A DNA stretch of 64,000 nt from CAYUAG01 sp046483025 (lineage in GTDB: Bacteria; Zhuqueibacterota; QNDG01; CAYUAG01): contig JAWODZ010000116.1 in assembly GCA_046483025.1 (NCBI GenBank), positions 5,336 through 69,335 on the forward strand, written 5' to 3'. Every line of letters starts with the position of its first letter. Positions within the stretch are counted from its first letter, which is position 1. Below the pieces are notes generated by a model. It did no database searches, was not told the origin of the DNA, and saw only the letters and a program-made list of their open reading frames with translations. The translations under genes and the position numbers were made by a program. Below are positions 35,204 through 44,042 of this stretch, in pieces.

Positions 35204-35232
35204 TTGGATTATAAAAAAAATTACTGTATATT
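35204..35232 (+). promoter_or_regulatory. Possible promoter for fusA
   Basis: TTGGAT (35204-35209) and TATATT (35227-35232) are 17 bases apart, about 73 bases before the fusA start. The region is AT-rich, so the match is only suggestive. Confidence 0.35.
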
Positions 35233-35305
35233 TGAAACCATTTTTACTGAACTAAAAGTAAAAATTAAAACATTATAACTTACAGAAATTTTAAAATTAA
35301 CGAGT

Positions 35306-37384
35306 ATGAAGATGACTAACACAAATAAAAAATTACGTAACATTGGTATCAGCGCTCATATCGACTCCGGAAAAACCACTCTTACGGAAAGAATTCTTTT
35401 CTACACCAAAAAAATTCATGCTATGCATGAGGTTCGGGGAAAAGATGGTGTTGGTGCTAAAATGGACTCCATGGAACTGGAACGTGAACGAGGAATAACC
35501 ATTTCCTCAGCTTCCACCAATGTAACCTGGAAAGACAATTCTATAAATATTATTGATACTCCTGGTCATGTTGATTTTACAGTAGAAGTTGAAAAAGCCT
35601 TACGGGTTATTGATGGTGCTATTCTGGTTTTATGCGCCACAGGAGGTGTTCAATCACAATCAATCACTGTAGATCGACAAATGAAACGTTACCATGTCCC
35701 CCGTATTGCTTTTATAAATAAATGTGATCGTCTGGGAGCTAATCCCGAAAGTGTAACTAATCAACTCCGTGACAAACTTGGTCATAATGCAGTAATGATG
35801 CAAATGCCTATTGGTATTGAAGACAGGTTTAAAGGTGTCATAGACCTGATACAGATGAAAGCTCTTTATTTTGAAGGTGATAATGGTGAAATAGTACGTA
35901 AAGAAGAGATACCTTCTGAACTTTTAAAAAAAGCCAAAGAAAAACGAGATATCCTTATTGATAAAGTCTCTATGTATAGCGATAAACTTTTAGAAGCTTA
36001 CCTTGAAGACAAGGTAACCGAAGAGCTGCTTATAAATGCTATACGAAAAGGAACCCTAACCCTGGAATTTACCCCGGTGTTCATGGGAGCAGCTTTTAAA
36101 AACAAAGGAGTACAACCTGTTCTTGATGGAATTGTCAACTATCTGCCATCGCCTTCTGATGTAAAAAACACAGCTCTGGATCTTGACAATAATGAAAAAG
36201 AGATTGAGCTTACCCATAACCCTAAAGATCCCCTGGTTCTACTTGCTTTTAAACTAGATGACACTCGTTACGGACAATTAACCTATGTACGTATCTACCA
36301 GGGTGTACTGAAAAAGGGTGATGAAATATATAATGTACGGAGCAAAGATAAAGTACGTATTGGTCGCTTAATAAGAATGCATGCTAATGAAATGGAGGAT
36401 ATTGAAACTGCCAGACCTGGTGATATTGTTGCTTTATTTGGAGTTGACTGTGTCAGCGGTGACACCTTTACTTCCGGAAAAGTAAATTACTCTCTGGTAT
36501 CAATGTTTGTCCCTGATCCGGTAATCTCCTTATCATTAAAAACATATGACAATAAATCCGCAGAAAACATGGCTAAGGCACTAAATCGTTTTTCTAAAGA
36601 AGATCCAACCTTTAAAACGTATGTTGACCCGGAAACCAATGAATCAATTATAAAGGGCATGGGTGAACTCCACCTGGACGTATATATTGAAAGGATGAAA
36701 AGAGAATACGGTATTCAACTGAAAACAAGTCCTCCTCAGGTTGCTTATAAGGAAAGTATCACCAGAAAAGCTGAATTTAAATATACCCATAAAAAACAGA
36801 CCGGGGGCGCAGGACAATACGGCCAGGTAGCTGGTACAATTGAGCCTGATCATGAAGAAGACTTTGAATTCATCAGTAATATTAAAGGTGGTAATATTCC
36901 TTCTGAATACATTCCTTCCTGTGAAAGTGGCTTTAAACAATGTCTGGAACAAGGACCAATAACCGGTTTCCCCATAGTAGGAATTAAGGTTATCTTAACC
37001 GATGGAGATTACCATCCGGTTGATTCATCAGATAAGGCCTTTCAGCAAGCCGCTAAAGGTGCTTTCAGACAAGTTTACCATAAATGCAAACCGATAATTC
37101 TCGAACCCATAATGAGGGTTTCAGTAGAAGTGCCTATAGAATTCCAGGGTAATGTTTTGAATAGCCTGAATCAGCGCCGGGGTACAATAATAAGTGCGAT
37201 TGAGGAAAATAAATTTGCCAGAGTTGAAGCAGAAGTTCCTTTAAATGAGATGTTCGGTTACTCAACTGTACTACGTTCCACAACTCAGGGAAAAGCTGAA
37301 TTCTCCATGGAGTTTGCTCATTATTCTGAAGTACCTAAATCTTTATCCGAAGAATTGAAGGAAAACTTAAAAAATAAACATTGA
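35306..37384 (+). CDS. fusA: Elongation factor G, spd/mtEFG1 type
   Basis: The 692-residue GTPase has G1 AHIDSGKTT at residues 17-25, DTPGH, NKCD and the EF-G blocks ELERERGITISSA, KQTGGAGQYGQV and LRSTTQGKAEFSMEF. G1 reads HIDSGKTT rather than the HIDAGKTT of ordinary bacterial EF-G, and MDSMELERERGITI also fits the group found in spirochaetes, planctomycetes, delta-proteobacteria and mitochondria (EFG1). Members translocate tRNA-mRNA on the ribosome, while a second EF-G usually does ribosome recycling. It lies in front of a KaiC/RecA-like gene (9 bases). No other translation gene (rpsL, rpsG, tuf) is next to it, so this is not the str operon. Confidence 0.94.
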   Translation: MKMTNTNKKLRNIGISAHIDSGKTTLTERILFYTKKIHAMHEVRGKDGVGAKMDSMELERERGITISSASTNVTWKDNSINIIDTPGHVDFTVEVEKALRVIDGAILVLCATGGVQSQSITVDRQMKRYHVPRIAFINKCDRLGANPESVTNQLRDKLGHNAVMMQMPIGIEDRFKGVIDLIQMKALYFEGDNGEIVRKEEIPSELLKKAKEKRDILIDKVSMYSDKLLEAYLEDKVTEELLINAIRKGTLTLEFTPVFMGAAFKNKGVQPVLDGIVNYLPSPSDVKNTALDLDNNEKEIELTHNPKDPLVLLAFKLDDTRYGQLTYVRIYQGVLKKGDEIYNVRSKDKVRIGRLIRMHANEMEDIETARPGDIVALFGVDCVSGDTFTSGKVNYSLVSMFVPDPVISLSLKTYDNKSAENMAKALNRFSKEDPTFKTYVDPETNESIIKGMGELHLDVYIERMKREYGIQLKTSPPQVAYKESITRKAEFKYTHKKQTGGAGQYGQVAGTIEPDHEEDFEFISNIKGGNIPSEYIPSCESGFKQCLEQGPITGFPIVGIKVILTDGDYHPVDSSDKAFQQAAKGAFRQVYHKCKPIILEPIMRVSVEVPIEFQGNVLNSLNQRRGTIISAIEENKFARVEAEVPLNEMFGYSTVLRSTTQGKAEFSMEFAHYSEVPKSLSEELKENLKNKH

Positions 37385-37393
37385 GGTGATTTA

Positions 37394-38104
37394 ATGTTAA
37401 GGGAAGAACTCATTAAACGCAGTCCTATCCGCATTTTTGAGAAAACCATCCACGGCGGGATTGGTAAAGGAAATCTGGGAGTGTTCACTGGAAGAAAAGG
37501 GGTAGGTAAAACTGCTTGTCTGGTACATCTTGCCGTAGATAAACTGTTATCTGAGAAAAAAGTTCTTCATATCTCTTTTTCCGAAGATCCTCATCACATA
37601 GAAAAATGGTATGAACAAACTTTTAAGGAAATTGCAAAAGCCTATAAACTTGACAATGTGCTTCATAATCATGATCAAATCATCTCCAACCGCCTTATTA
37701 TGAATTATAAACCTGACTACAATAATCTGAAAAAAACTATTAAAAGCATTAACAATTTTCTTAAAGATGCCGATTTTTACCCCGATATAATCATTATTGA
37801 TGGATTTTCTTTTGAAAATGCATCAGAAAAAAATTTTACCCTTTGGAAGGAATTTGCTAAAGACTTAAAAATACCTTTGTGGTTTTCTGCAACCCTACAC
37901 CGGGAAAATTTAAAGTTTGATGATAAAGGTATCCCGGCTCCGGTTAATAAATTTCAAAGTATCTTTACGGTGATAATTATGCTTCTGCCACAAAAGAATC
38001 ATATTGATCTTTCTTTGTTAAAAGATCACCATGCAAAAAAAATCGACCCTTTGCAGTTAAAACTGGATCCTGAAACTCTGCTTATTGCAAATCACCGGGT
38101 ATAA
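37394..38104 (+). CDS. KaiC/RecA-like ATPase, unknown role
   Basis: The 236-residue protein has a P-loop GRKGVGKTACL near residue 33 and a Walker B-like DIIIIDGFSF near residue 134, in a RecA/KaiC-type fold. It lies 9 bases after fusA, with its own AGGTGA ribosome-binding site. No signal peptide or membrane helix. The second half ends in a basic histidine-containing region (LLKDHHAKKIDPLQLKLD) and is not known to me from named families. A cytoplasmic ATPase or signalling role is likely; the pairing with EF-G hints at a translation-linked task, but that is an inference. Confidence 0.65.
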   Translation: MLREELIKRSPIRIFEKTIHGGIGKGNLGVFTGRKGVGKTACLVHLAVDKLLSEKKVLHISFSEDPHHIEKWYEQTFKEIAKAYKLDNVLHNHDQIISNRLIMNYKPDYNNLKKTIKSINNFLKDADFYPDIIIIDGFSFENASEKNFTLWKEFAKDLKIPLWFSATLHRENLKFDDKGIPAPVNKFQSIFTVIIMLLPQKNHIDLSLLKDHHAKKIDPLQLKLDPETLLIANHRV

Positions 38105-38105
38105 T

Positions 38106-38152
38106 AAAAGATAAAGGATAAAAGACAAGGGACACAGGATAAAGGATAAGAT
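38106..38152. repeat. Purine-rich imperfect direct repeats
   Basis: This 47-base stretch consists of G/A-rich units based on GGATAAA, each varying slightly (AGATAAA, GGATAAAAGA, GGATAAAGGATAAGAT). It lies between the ATPase gene and nikR with no coding role. Such stretches are slippage-prone and could be the remnant of a minisatellite. Confidence 0.6.
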
Positions 38153-38242
38153 ATTATAAAAATTTTGAATCCTAGATTAATATTGAATTCTCCTTGATTC
38201 CATTCCTCCTTTTCCCGTCCTCCCTTACAAAAGGAGCGCCTC

Positions 38243-38659
38243 ATGAAAAAACTTGCCCGCTTCAGTATTTCTATCGACACTGATCTTTTAAAACGTTTTG
38301 ATGATTTTGTAAATAAACATGAATATAACAACCGCTCCGAAGCATTCAGAGATATTGTTCGAGATAAACTGATACAGGAAGAATGGGAAACTGACGAAGT
38401 TGAAACCGTTGGTACACTGACTATAATATACAATCATCATCAGCATCGTTTGCAGGATAATCTAACATCTCATCAGCACCGGCATCATGATGCAGTTATT
38501 TCTACTATGCATGTACACCTGGACCATGATAATTGCCTGGAAGTAATGGTTATTAAAGGAAATGCCAAACAAATCAGAACTTTTGCTAATGAACTGATCA
38601 GCACAAAAGGAGTAAAGCACGGAAAACTGGTAATGACTTCAAGCGGTGAAAATTTATAA
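38243..38659 (+). CDS. nikR: Nickel-responsive regulator NikR
   Basis: The 138-residue protein has an N-terminal ribbon-helix-helix (RFSISIDTDLLKRFDDFV) and a C-terminal ACT-like metal domain. The nickel-binding residues keep the E. coli spacing: H79, H90, H92 and C98 (SHQHR, TMHVHLDHDNCLEV). It senses Ni2+ and represses nickel uptake genes. An AAAGGAG stands before the ATG. No nickel transporter, hydrogenase or urease gene is in the window, so the target genes lie elsewhere. A poly-histidine patch in IIYNHHQHRL could add metal sites. Confidence 0.95.
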   Translation: MKKLARFSISIDTDLLKRFDDFVNKHEYNNRSEAFRDIVRDKLIQEEWETDEVETVGTLTIIYNHHQHRLQDNLTSHQHRHHDAVISTMHVHLDHDNCLEVMVIKGNAKQIRTFANELISTKGVKHGKLVMTSSGENL

Positions 38660-38677
38660 TAAGATCAGAAAGACTGT

Positions 38678-39961
38678 TTAATAATATCTACGGTGCCTTC
38701 GACCATTCCCAAACCTGGGATTAACAATATTATTATATATAGAACCGAATTTATAACTGAATCCAATACGAAAATTAAAACTGTAACCGGTTTCCAATTC
38801 CCTTCTGTTTAAAAGAATATCTTCTAATGCAACTTCAGTATTAGCCAGGTAAAGCTGATCGTGAATGGCTGAAAAATGTCCCCAAAGATCAACTGAAAAA
38901 CCTTTAAAAATCCGTATACTTAGGTTAGTACGGCAGGATAGATTGTTTTTGGTAATATCATGAAAATAATGAGACCAGGTTAAATTAATCCATGCTTCTC
39001 CCCATGGTTCTATTAGGTTGAGAATTAAAGAAAGAGATTCTTTAGATAATTTTTCTGAGGTTTTGAAATAAACAGTTTCTTCATGATATTTATTATATTC
39101 ATAGCCGGCCTTATAGAGAAATCGTAATTGTTTATGAGTAGACTGGGAATAAGGAAAAATATTATACTCAACAGCTGGTTGTGGCTTGATTTGAAATTCT
39201 AAATTTTGTCTTGTTGACGAACGTAGAGATAACCAGGCTCCAATTGACCAGTGATCTGTTAAACTTTTCACAAAAAGAGAACTAAAATTAAAAGTTCTGC
39301 TTATACTTCTTTCAGTGTCCTCATCTTCAGTCCAACTGTCAGAATCATAACGACCCCTCAACGATATTGATAATTTTGAAGCTTCAGTGATTCTGTCAAT
39401 ATCAATATCAGCATCATAAGACTCTTCCTCTCTAGTCTCCTCGATTTCAAAATCTGTACTGAAACCAAGGTTAAACCGCCAATAATCCCATTTATCCTTA
39501 ATTTCACTTTCTTCTTCTATATCTCCCTCTTTTACTTGCAGTTTAAGCATGTTTATCATAGGTGTTTTGGTAATATAGGGTGCGAGCCCTATTTTTAAAG
39601 TATGTATAAACTCTTCTCTTATTTCATATCTGGTGCTTGTACTTTTAGAGTAGTATTTCAAGGTATTTTGTAATTTACTACATTCTTTCTGTCCAATGTA
39701 TTGAATAGTATATTCTCTGCCGCCGCTTCCGGTCTGCATGGTAGTAACTAAGATATGAACATCAGCTTCCTTGGGATCTCTTACATAATTAACAAAAGTA
39801 ATTTCCCTGCGAATATGATCTTCAAAAGGAACACGATCCAGATAAACATTTAGAGCCTGTTGTTTAAAGGATACCTTATCAGATTCTTCCTGCTGGGCAT
39901 AAACTGGAATAATAAACATTAATACTAATAAAAACAAACTGAGTAACTTTATACTTTTCAC
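38678..39961 (-). CDS. Outer-membrane-associated protein of unknown function
   Basis: The 427-residue protein has a signal peptide (IKLLSLFLLVLMFIIPVYAQ), an N-terminal domain of about 120 residues (VYLDRVPFEDHIRREITFVN) and a longer C-terminal part with barrel-like strands, ending FRIGFSYKFGSIYNNIVNPR. The tail G-S-I-Y-N-N-I-V-N-P-R-F is a feature of DUF481-like/outer-membrane proteins in FCB bacteria. It is divergent from the CusR-like regulator gene, and repeated TTACAATT sites lie upstream of it, so it may belong to that regulon. Function unknown. Confidence 0.6.
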   Translation of the reverse strand: MKSIKLLSLFLLVLMFIIPVYAQQEESDKVSFKQQALNVYLDRVPFEDHIRREITFVNYVRDPKEADVHILVTTMQTGSGGREYTIQYIGQKECSKLQNTLKYYSKSTSTRYEIREEFIHTLKIGLAPYITKTPMINMLKLQVKEGDIEEESEIKDKWDYWRFNLGFSTDFEIEETREEESYDADIDIDRITEASKLSISLRGRYDSDSWTEDEDTERSISRTFNFSSLFVKSLTDHWSIGAWLSLRSSTRQNLEFQIKPQPAVEYNIFPYSQSTHKQLRFLYKAGYEYNKYHEETVYFKTSEKLSKESLSLILNLIEPWGEAWINLTWSHYFHDITKNNLSCRTNLSIRIFKGFSVDLWGHFSAIHDQLYLANTEVALEDILLNRRELETGYSFNFRIGFSYKFGSIYNNIVNPRFGNGRRHRRYY

Positions 39962-40041
39962 TAAAATATCTCCTCTTTATTTTTAGTTGTCTTCAACTGT
40001 TTAAATATAAAAAAAATATATGAATTATACCTGTTAAATTC

Positions 40042-40163
40042 ATTACAATTCCATTACAATTTAAGATTTCAGATTATCATCTTGATTATATCTTTATTAA
40101 ACTCTATATTTTCTAATAAATGATAATAATTTTTATACAAGTAATAAAGAAATCAAATTGTAA
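40042..40163. promoter_or_regulatory. Candidate response-regulator binding sites (TTACAATT repeats)
   Basis: Two direct copies of TTACAATT start at 40043 and 40054, exactly 11 bases apart; a third copy lies inverted (AATTGTAA, 40156-40163) just before the start of the regulator gene. OmpR-family regulators bind direct repeats spaced by about one helix turn, and CusR/HprR-like sites contain CATTACA. The repeats sit in the 232-base region between a barrel-like gene and the regulator. Confidence 0.4.
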
Positions 40164-40193
40164 CAAAATAATATATATCGGGAATAGCAGACT

Positions 40194-40862
40194 GTGAAGA
40201 TTTTAATCATAGAAGATGAAAAAAAAGTAGTAACATTTATAAAAAAAGGACTGAAAAGTGAAGGCTTTGTGGTTACAACTGCTTTTGATGGCAGACAAGG
40301 ATTGGAAAAAGCTCTTAATCAATCCTTTGATATTATTATTCTGGATTTAATGCTGCCCAATCTGGACGGCTTTACTCTCCTCCAGCACATACGTAAACAG
40401 GGAATCAACACAAAAGTCTTGATATTAACAGCCAAAGCTAATGTACAGGATCGGATAAAAGGATTGAATCTGGGTGCTGATGACTATTTAATCAAGCCGT
40501 TTGCTTTTGGCGAACTATTAGCCCGCCTCCGAGCTCTGCTCAGAAGAAGTTATCCAAACAAAAATCCGGTTCTCCAATTCAATGATCTATCAATTAATAC
40601 TCACACCAGAGAAGTTTTCCGACAAGATAAAAAAATCGACCTTTCTGCCAAAGAATACGCCCTGCTTGAATTTCTTATCTACAATGCAAACCGCGCTCTT
40701 AACCGTGCTACAATCTCGGAGCATGTTTGGAATTATAACTTTGATACCGGAACAAATTTTATAGATGTCTATATTAACCGGTTGCGTAAGAAAATTGACA
40801 AAGGTTACTCAAAAAAATTCATAAAAACCATCAGAGGATTTGGATATATGTTTAAGGGCTAA
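40194..40862 (+). CDS. OmpR-family response regulator, CusR/CopR-like
   Basis: The 222-residue protein starts with a GTG at 40194. A receiver domain (phosphoacceptor D51 in IIILDLMLPNLDG, K in YLIKPFAFGELLARLRALLR) is followed by a winged-helix DNA-binding domain ending in HTREVF...NRLRKKIDKGY...IRGFGYMF. Blocks KANVQDRIKGLNLGADDYLI and ISEHVWNYNFDTGTNFIDVY are close to the metal-response CusR/CopR group. It precedes its sensor kinase by 3 bases and an MFS transporter lies 8 bases after the kinase. The signal is inferred from family likeness, not shown. Confidence 0.85.
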   Translation: MKILIIEDEKKVVTFIKKGLKSEGFVVTTAFDGRQGLEKALNQSFDIIILDLMLPNLDGFTLLQHIRKQGINTKVLILTAKANVQDRIKGLNLGADDYLIKPFAFGELLARLRALLRRSYPNKNPVLQFNDLSINTHTREVFRQDKKIDLSAKEYALLEFLIYNANRALNRATISEHVWNYNFDTGTNFIDVYINRLRKKIDKGYSKKFIKTIRGFGYMFKG

Positions 40863-40865
40863 ACT

Positions 40866-42272
40866 ATGATCAGCAGTTATAAGTTTAAAATAATTTTATG
40901 GTATACAAGTCTTTTTACTGCAATTTTATTGGGAGTTTTCATACTTATTTATCTGATACTCGGCTATCAACTGCAGCATGAAGTTGATTGTAAGGTTATA
41001 AAAAAAGCTGAATGGATGAATTCAGTATTAACAGAAATCAAAAAGCCTCCTCAGGATAAACAAGATTTTTTTCGTTCCATTACTTCCCAAAAACATCCTA
41101 ATTTTTATGATATCAGAGAATATACTGACATAGCGGATCATAAATTTATCCTTTTTATTTTTCGCGAAGATTCTTTAATGTATCTTACTACGCGATACCA
41201 TAACTACAGTAATCTGATTGATAATTATCCCGGTCAGCACATGTCTCTTTTTAAAATGCAATTGAATTCTACTCCCTTTACCATTATTAAAATACACAAA
41301 GAAGGCTATTCAGCTTTTTTAGGATATCAGATTACTACTATTTACTCGGTTAAATCAAAACTTTTTCAATTACTTGTTATTATTCTCCCTCTTGGTATAC
41401 TACTCTCCATATTATGCGGTCTTTTTGTTACCCAGCGATCACTAAATATAATTAACCAGATTAATAAAACCACTCAAAGTATTACCTCAAAAAATTTACA
41501 TAAAAGAATACATGTTCCCCAAGGAAATGATGAGATCGGGGAATTGATTGTCACTTTAAACTCAATGATCGACCGTCTGGATAAATCCTTTACTATGATA
41601 AAACAATTTTCTCAGGATGCAGCCCATGAGCTCAGAACTCCTCTTACCATTATCCGGGGGGAGGTTGAAGAACTTCTCACTTATGAAAAAATCCCCAACA
41701 AGGTTTCAAATTCTCTGGAAAGTATTCTGGAAGAAATTCAGTATCTGATATCAATTTCAAATACATTAATGCTCTTACACAGTATTGACACCGGTAAAAT
41801 TGACTACAATTTCATAAAAATTGATTTAAGCACTATAGTATCAGATACATATGAAGATGCCAGTATTCTGGTTTCAGAAAAAAATCAAAAAATTGTATTA
41901 CGCCAAAACGATAAAGTAAAAATCAACGGTAATGAAGAACTGCTCACCAGACTTCTCTGGAATCTTATCGATAACAGTGTTAAATATACTCCGGAAGAAA
42001 GTATTATCACTATTGAACTTAAAAAGAAAAACAAACATGCAACTATCACTGTTCAGGACAATGGCTTTGGAATTCCCGAAGATGATATTCCAAGGATTTT
42101 TGAAAGATTCTACCGGGTGGATAAATCAAGATCACGGAAACTGGGAGGCAGCGGTCTGGGCCTTTCCATATGTAAATGGATTGTGGAACTGCATGAAGGC
42201 ACAATTCAGGTTAAAAGTAAACTGAACAAAGGAACCAAAGTTATAGTTGAATTTCCCATCATAAAAGATTAA
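40866..42272 (+). CDS. Sensor histidine kinase, CusS-like
   Basis: The 468-residue kinase has a membrane helix at about 9-33, a periplasmic loop of some 130 residues, a second helix at 166-189, a HAMP segment, the phosphoacceptor H254 in QDAAHELRTPLTIIRGEVEE, and an ATPase domain with N box (LLWNLIDNSVKYT), G1 (DNGFGIP), F box and G2 (GGSGLGLSICKWIVELH). This is a complete, unorthodox-free transmembrane kinase partner to the regulator upstream; the 3-base gap indicates one transcript. Likely function: senses an envelope signal, possibly a metal. Only the family is firm. Confidence 0.9.
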   Translation: MISSYKFKIILWYTSLFTAILLGVFILIYLILGYQLQHEVDCKVIKKAEWMNSVLTEIKKPPQDKQDFFRSITSQKHPNFYDIREYTDIADHKFILFIFREDSLMYLTTRYHNYSNLIDNYPGQHMSLFKMQLNSTPFTIIKIHKEGYSAFLGYQITTIYSVKSKLFQLLVIILPLGILLSILCGLFVTQRSLNIINQINKTTQSITSKNLHKRIHVPQGNDEIGELIVTLNSMIDRLDKSFTMIKQFSQDAAHELRTPLTIIRGEVEELLTYEKIPNKVSNSLESILEEIQYLISISNTLMLLHSIDTGKIDYNFIKIDLSTIVSDTYEDASILVSEKNQKIVLRQNDKVKINGNEELLTRLLWNLIDNSVKYTPEESIITIELKKKNKHATITVQDNGFGIPEDDIPRIFERFYRVDKSRSRKLGGSGLGLSICKWIVELHEGTIQVKSKLNKGTKVIVEFPIIKD

Positions 42273-42280
42273 ATTCTTCT

Positions 42281-43501
42281 ATGATCCAACGTTTTGCCTT
42301 ATATGGTTTTTTAAAAAATCAACGATATTTTGAACCCTTTCTTCTGTTGTACTTTTTAGATTCTGGTCTGAATTTTTCCCAGATTGGAGTACTGATATTT
42401 TTCCGGGAATTATCCAAAAACCTGTTTGAAATACCCAGTGGCGGCATAGCTGACCTCTACGGCAGACGCAGAAGTATGATCCTTTCTTTTGTTTTCTATA
42501 TTTTCTCCCTTCAAATTTTCTTTTTCTTTCCTTCTTTTGTGTTTATGATAGGAGCCATGGTTTTCTTTGGAATGGGTGAAGCTTTCCGAAGCGGAACTCA
42601 CAAAGCCATGATTTTTGCCTGGCTGGATCGTTATGGTCGTTTACAAGAGAAAAACAAAATTTATGGTTATACTCGTTCTTGGTCAAAAATCGGATCAGCA
42701 GTCTCCATTGTCATAGCCAGTGCAATAGTTCTGATATTACGTGATTTCTCCTGGCTTTTTGCTCTTACCCTCTTTCCCTATATACTGGAAATAATAAATT
42801 TTTTAGGTTATCCAGACTATCTGAATTTGCAGTCACATGGCAGTACTAATACAAAAAGTATTTTTTTCCATCTCTGGAATGCGTTCAAGGATGCTTTTCA
42901 AATACCAAAACTGCGGAGACTGCTCACTGAATCCATGTCTTTTGAAGGGATGTTTGCTTCGGTAAAAGATTACATTCAGCCTATAATCAAAAATTCAATG
43001 CTCTTACTTCCCCTGCTCATACACCTTACTGAATTCCAGCGAACCACTGTTATGGTAAGTATAACCTACCTCCTGTTCCATATTTTTTCTGCCTGGGGCA
43101 GCAGAAAATCCTATAAAATTAGTCAAAAAACCGGTAGTCTGGAGACCGCTGCTGATTTTATCTGGAAGGTTACCTTTCTTTTGTATATGCTTTTACTCCT
43201 ATTCATTCTGTTTAAAATACCAATACCTCTGATAATCATAATTTTTATTCTGCTCTATTTTACCCAAAATCTCTGGCGGCCTATTCTCATCAGCCGTTTT
43301 GAATCCTTTGCAATTGACTTTAAAGCAGCCACTATCCTTTCCATTGAGAGCCAGGCAAAATCAGTTTCAGTTATGATCCTGGCCCCGGTTATTGGATTTT
43401 CTATTGATTTGGTAAAACCATTTTCTCAGGGTGTTGAATTCTGGCCTATCGGGGTAATTGGATGCGTTATATCGGGATTGATCTTGTTAAGGAGGAGATA
43501 G
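42281..43501 (+). CDS. Major facilitator superfamily (MFS) transporter
   Basis: The 406-residue protein has about twelve hydrophobic segments. After the second helix, PSGGIADLYGRRRSMILSFV matches the MFS loop 2-3 motif (G-x-x-x-D-x-x-G-R-R). It should be in the inner membrane and act as a drug- or small-molecule-type exporter. It lies 8 bases behind the sensor kinase and so is probably regulated by that pair. The stop codon is 26 bases before the MITE-like repeat at 43528. The substrate is not predictable. Confidence 0.85.
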   Translation: MIQRFALYGFLKNQRYFEPFLLLYFLDSGLNFSQIGVLIFFRELSKNLFEIPSGGIADLYGRRRSMILSFVFYIFSLQIFFFFPSFVFMIGAMVFFGMGEAFRSGTHKAMIFAWLDRYGRLQEKNKIYGYTRSWSKIGSAVSIVIASAIVLILRDFSWLFALTLFPYILEIINFLGYPDYLNLQSHGSTNTKSIFFHLWNAFKDAFQIPKLRRLLTESMSFEGMFASVKDYIQPIIKNSMLLLPLLIHLTEFQRTTVMVSITYLLFHIFSAWGSRKSYKISQKTGSLETAADFIWKVTFLLYMLLLLFILFKIPIPLIIIIFILLYFTQNLWRPILISRFESFAIDFKAATILSIESQAKSVSVMILAPVIGFSIDLVKPFSQGVEFWPIGVIGCVISGLILLRRR

Positions 43502-43527
43502 GCAAATGTTAGATTAACAGACCTCAA

Positions 43528-43667
43528 GAGACTGTCCAAAAAGTCAATTTACGTCTTTGCGAGAATTGCAGCAACGAAGTAATCTCTAAAATTTAAACAC
43601 GAAAAGCAGGAGACTGCTTCACAAAAAACACTCGCAGTGACGTATTCTGGACTTTTTCGACAGTCTC
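43528..43667. mobile_element. MITE-like 140-bp palindromic repeat
   Basis: Terminal inverted repeats of 18 bases, 43528-43545 (GAGACTGTCCAAAAAGTC) and 43650-43667, match at all but one position. The inner arms (CGTCTTTGCGAG near 43552 and CTCGCAGTGACG near 43631) are also related as an inverted repeat, so nearly the whole 140 bases can fold as a hairpin. No coding sequence. The left end of the IS1182-type element at 62349 has 16 of 18 matching bases, so this is likely a non-autonomous relative that can be moved by that transposase. It also ends the MFS transcript. Confidence 0.7.
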
Positions 43668-43762
43668 GCCAGGTTTTAAAGACCTGGGAAGTTCTCGATT
43701 TCTTCTTTTCTCAAAGGGGGATTACAGGTGGATTTTCTGCTAATTCCAGGTGAGTTTCCCCA

Positions 43763-43793
43763 GTTGGTCTCCATCTTGGAGATGGAGACCAAC
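43763..43793. repeat. Perfect 13-bp stem hairpin
   Basis: GTTGGTCTCCATC (43763-43775) and GATGGAGACCAAC (43781-43793) pair without error around a 5-base loop. It lies in the roughly 540-base stretch (43502-44042) between the MFS gene and an orphan secretion-tail gene. Nothing else functional was seen in that stretch besides the MITE-like element: a short open frame at 43750-44019 has no support as a gene. Only a weak T-run follows, so it is more likely a repeat than a terminator. Confidence 0.6.
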
Positions 43794-44042
43794 TTTACCC
43801 CATCCCATAATTATAAATTTATACAATCATTATATATCATTAAAAATCCCGGTTACCAAAATAATTCCTCTGGCATACAATGTGTCATTTTATATGTACT
43901 ATGATTCTTACGAGAAAGTATTTCAAAAGTGTATGGAATGTGTCAATATACTGGAAAAAATTTCAAATCTGAACAATATTCTTCAGTATTCTTCATTTCA
44001 AAAAATATCTGAAAAATAAATATCTATCGGCACTTTAAAGAA

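Noticed and set aside
43750..44019. Open frame of 89 codons on the plus strand
   Set aside because: It begins inside the hairpin region, has no ribosome-binding site, and the residues do not resemble a folded protein.
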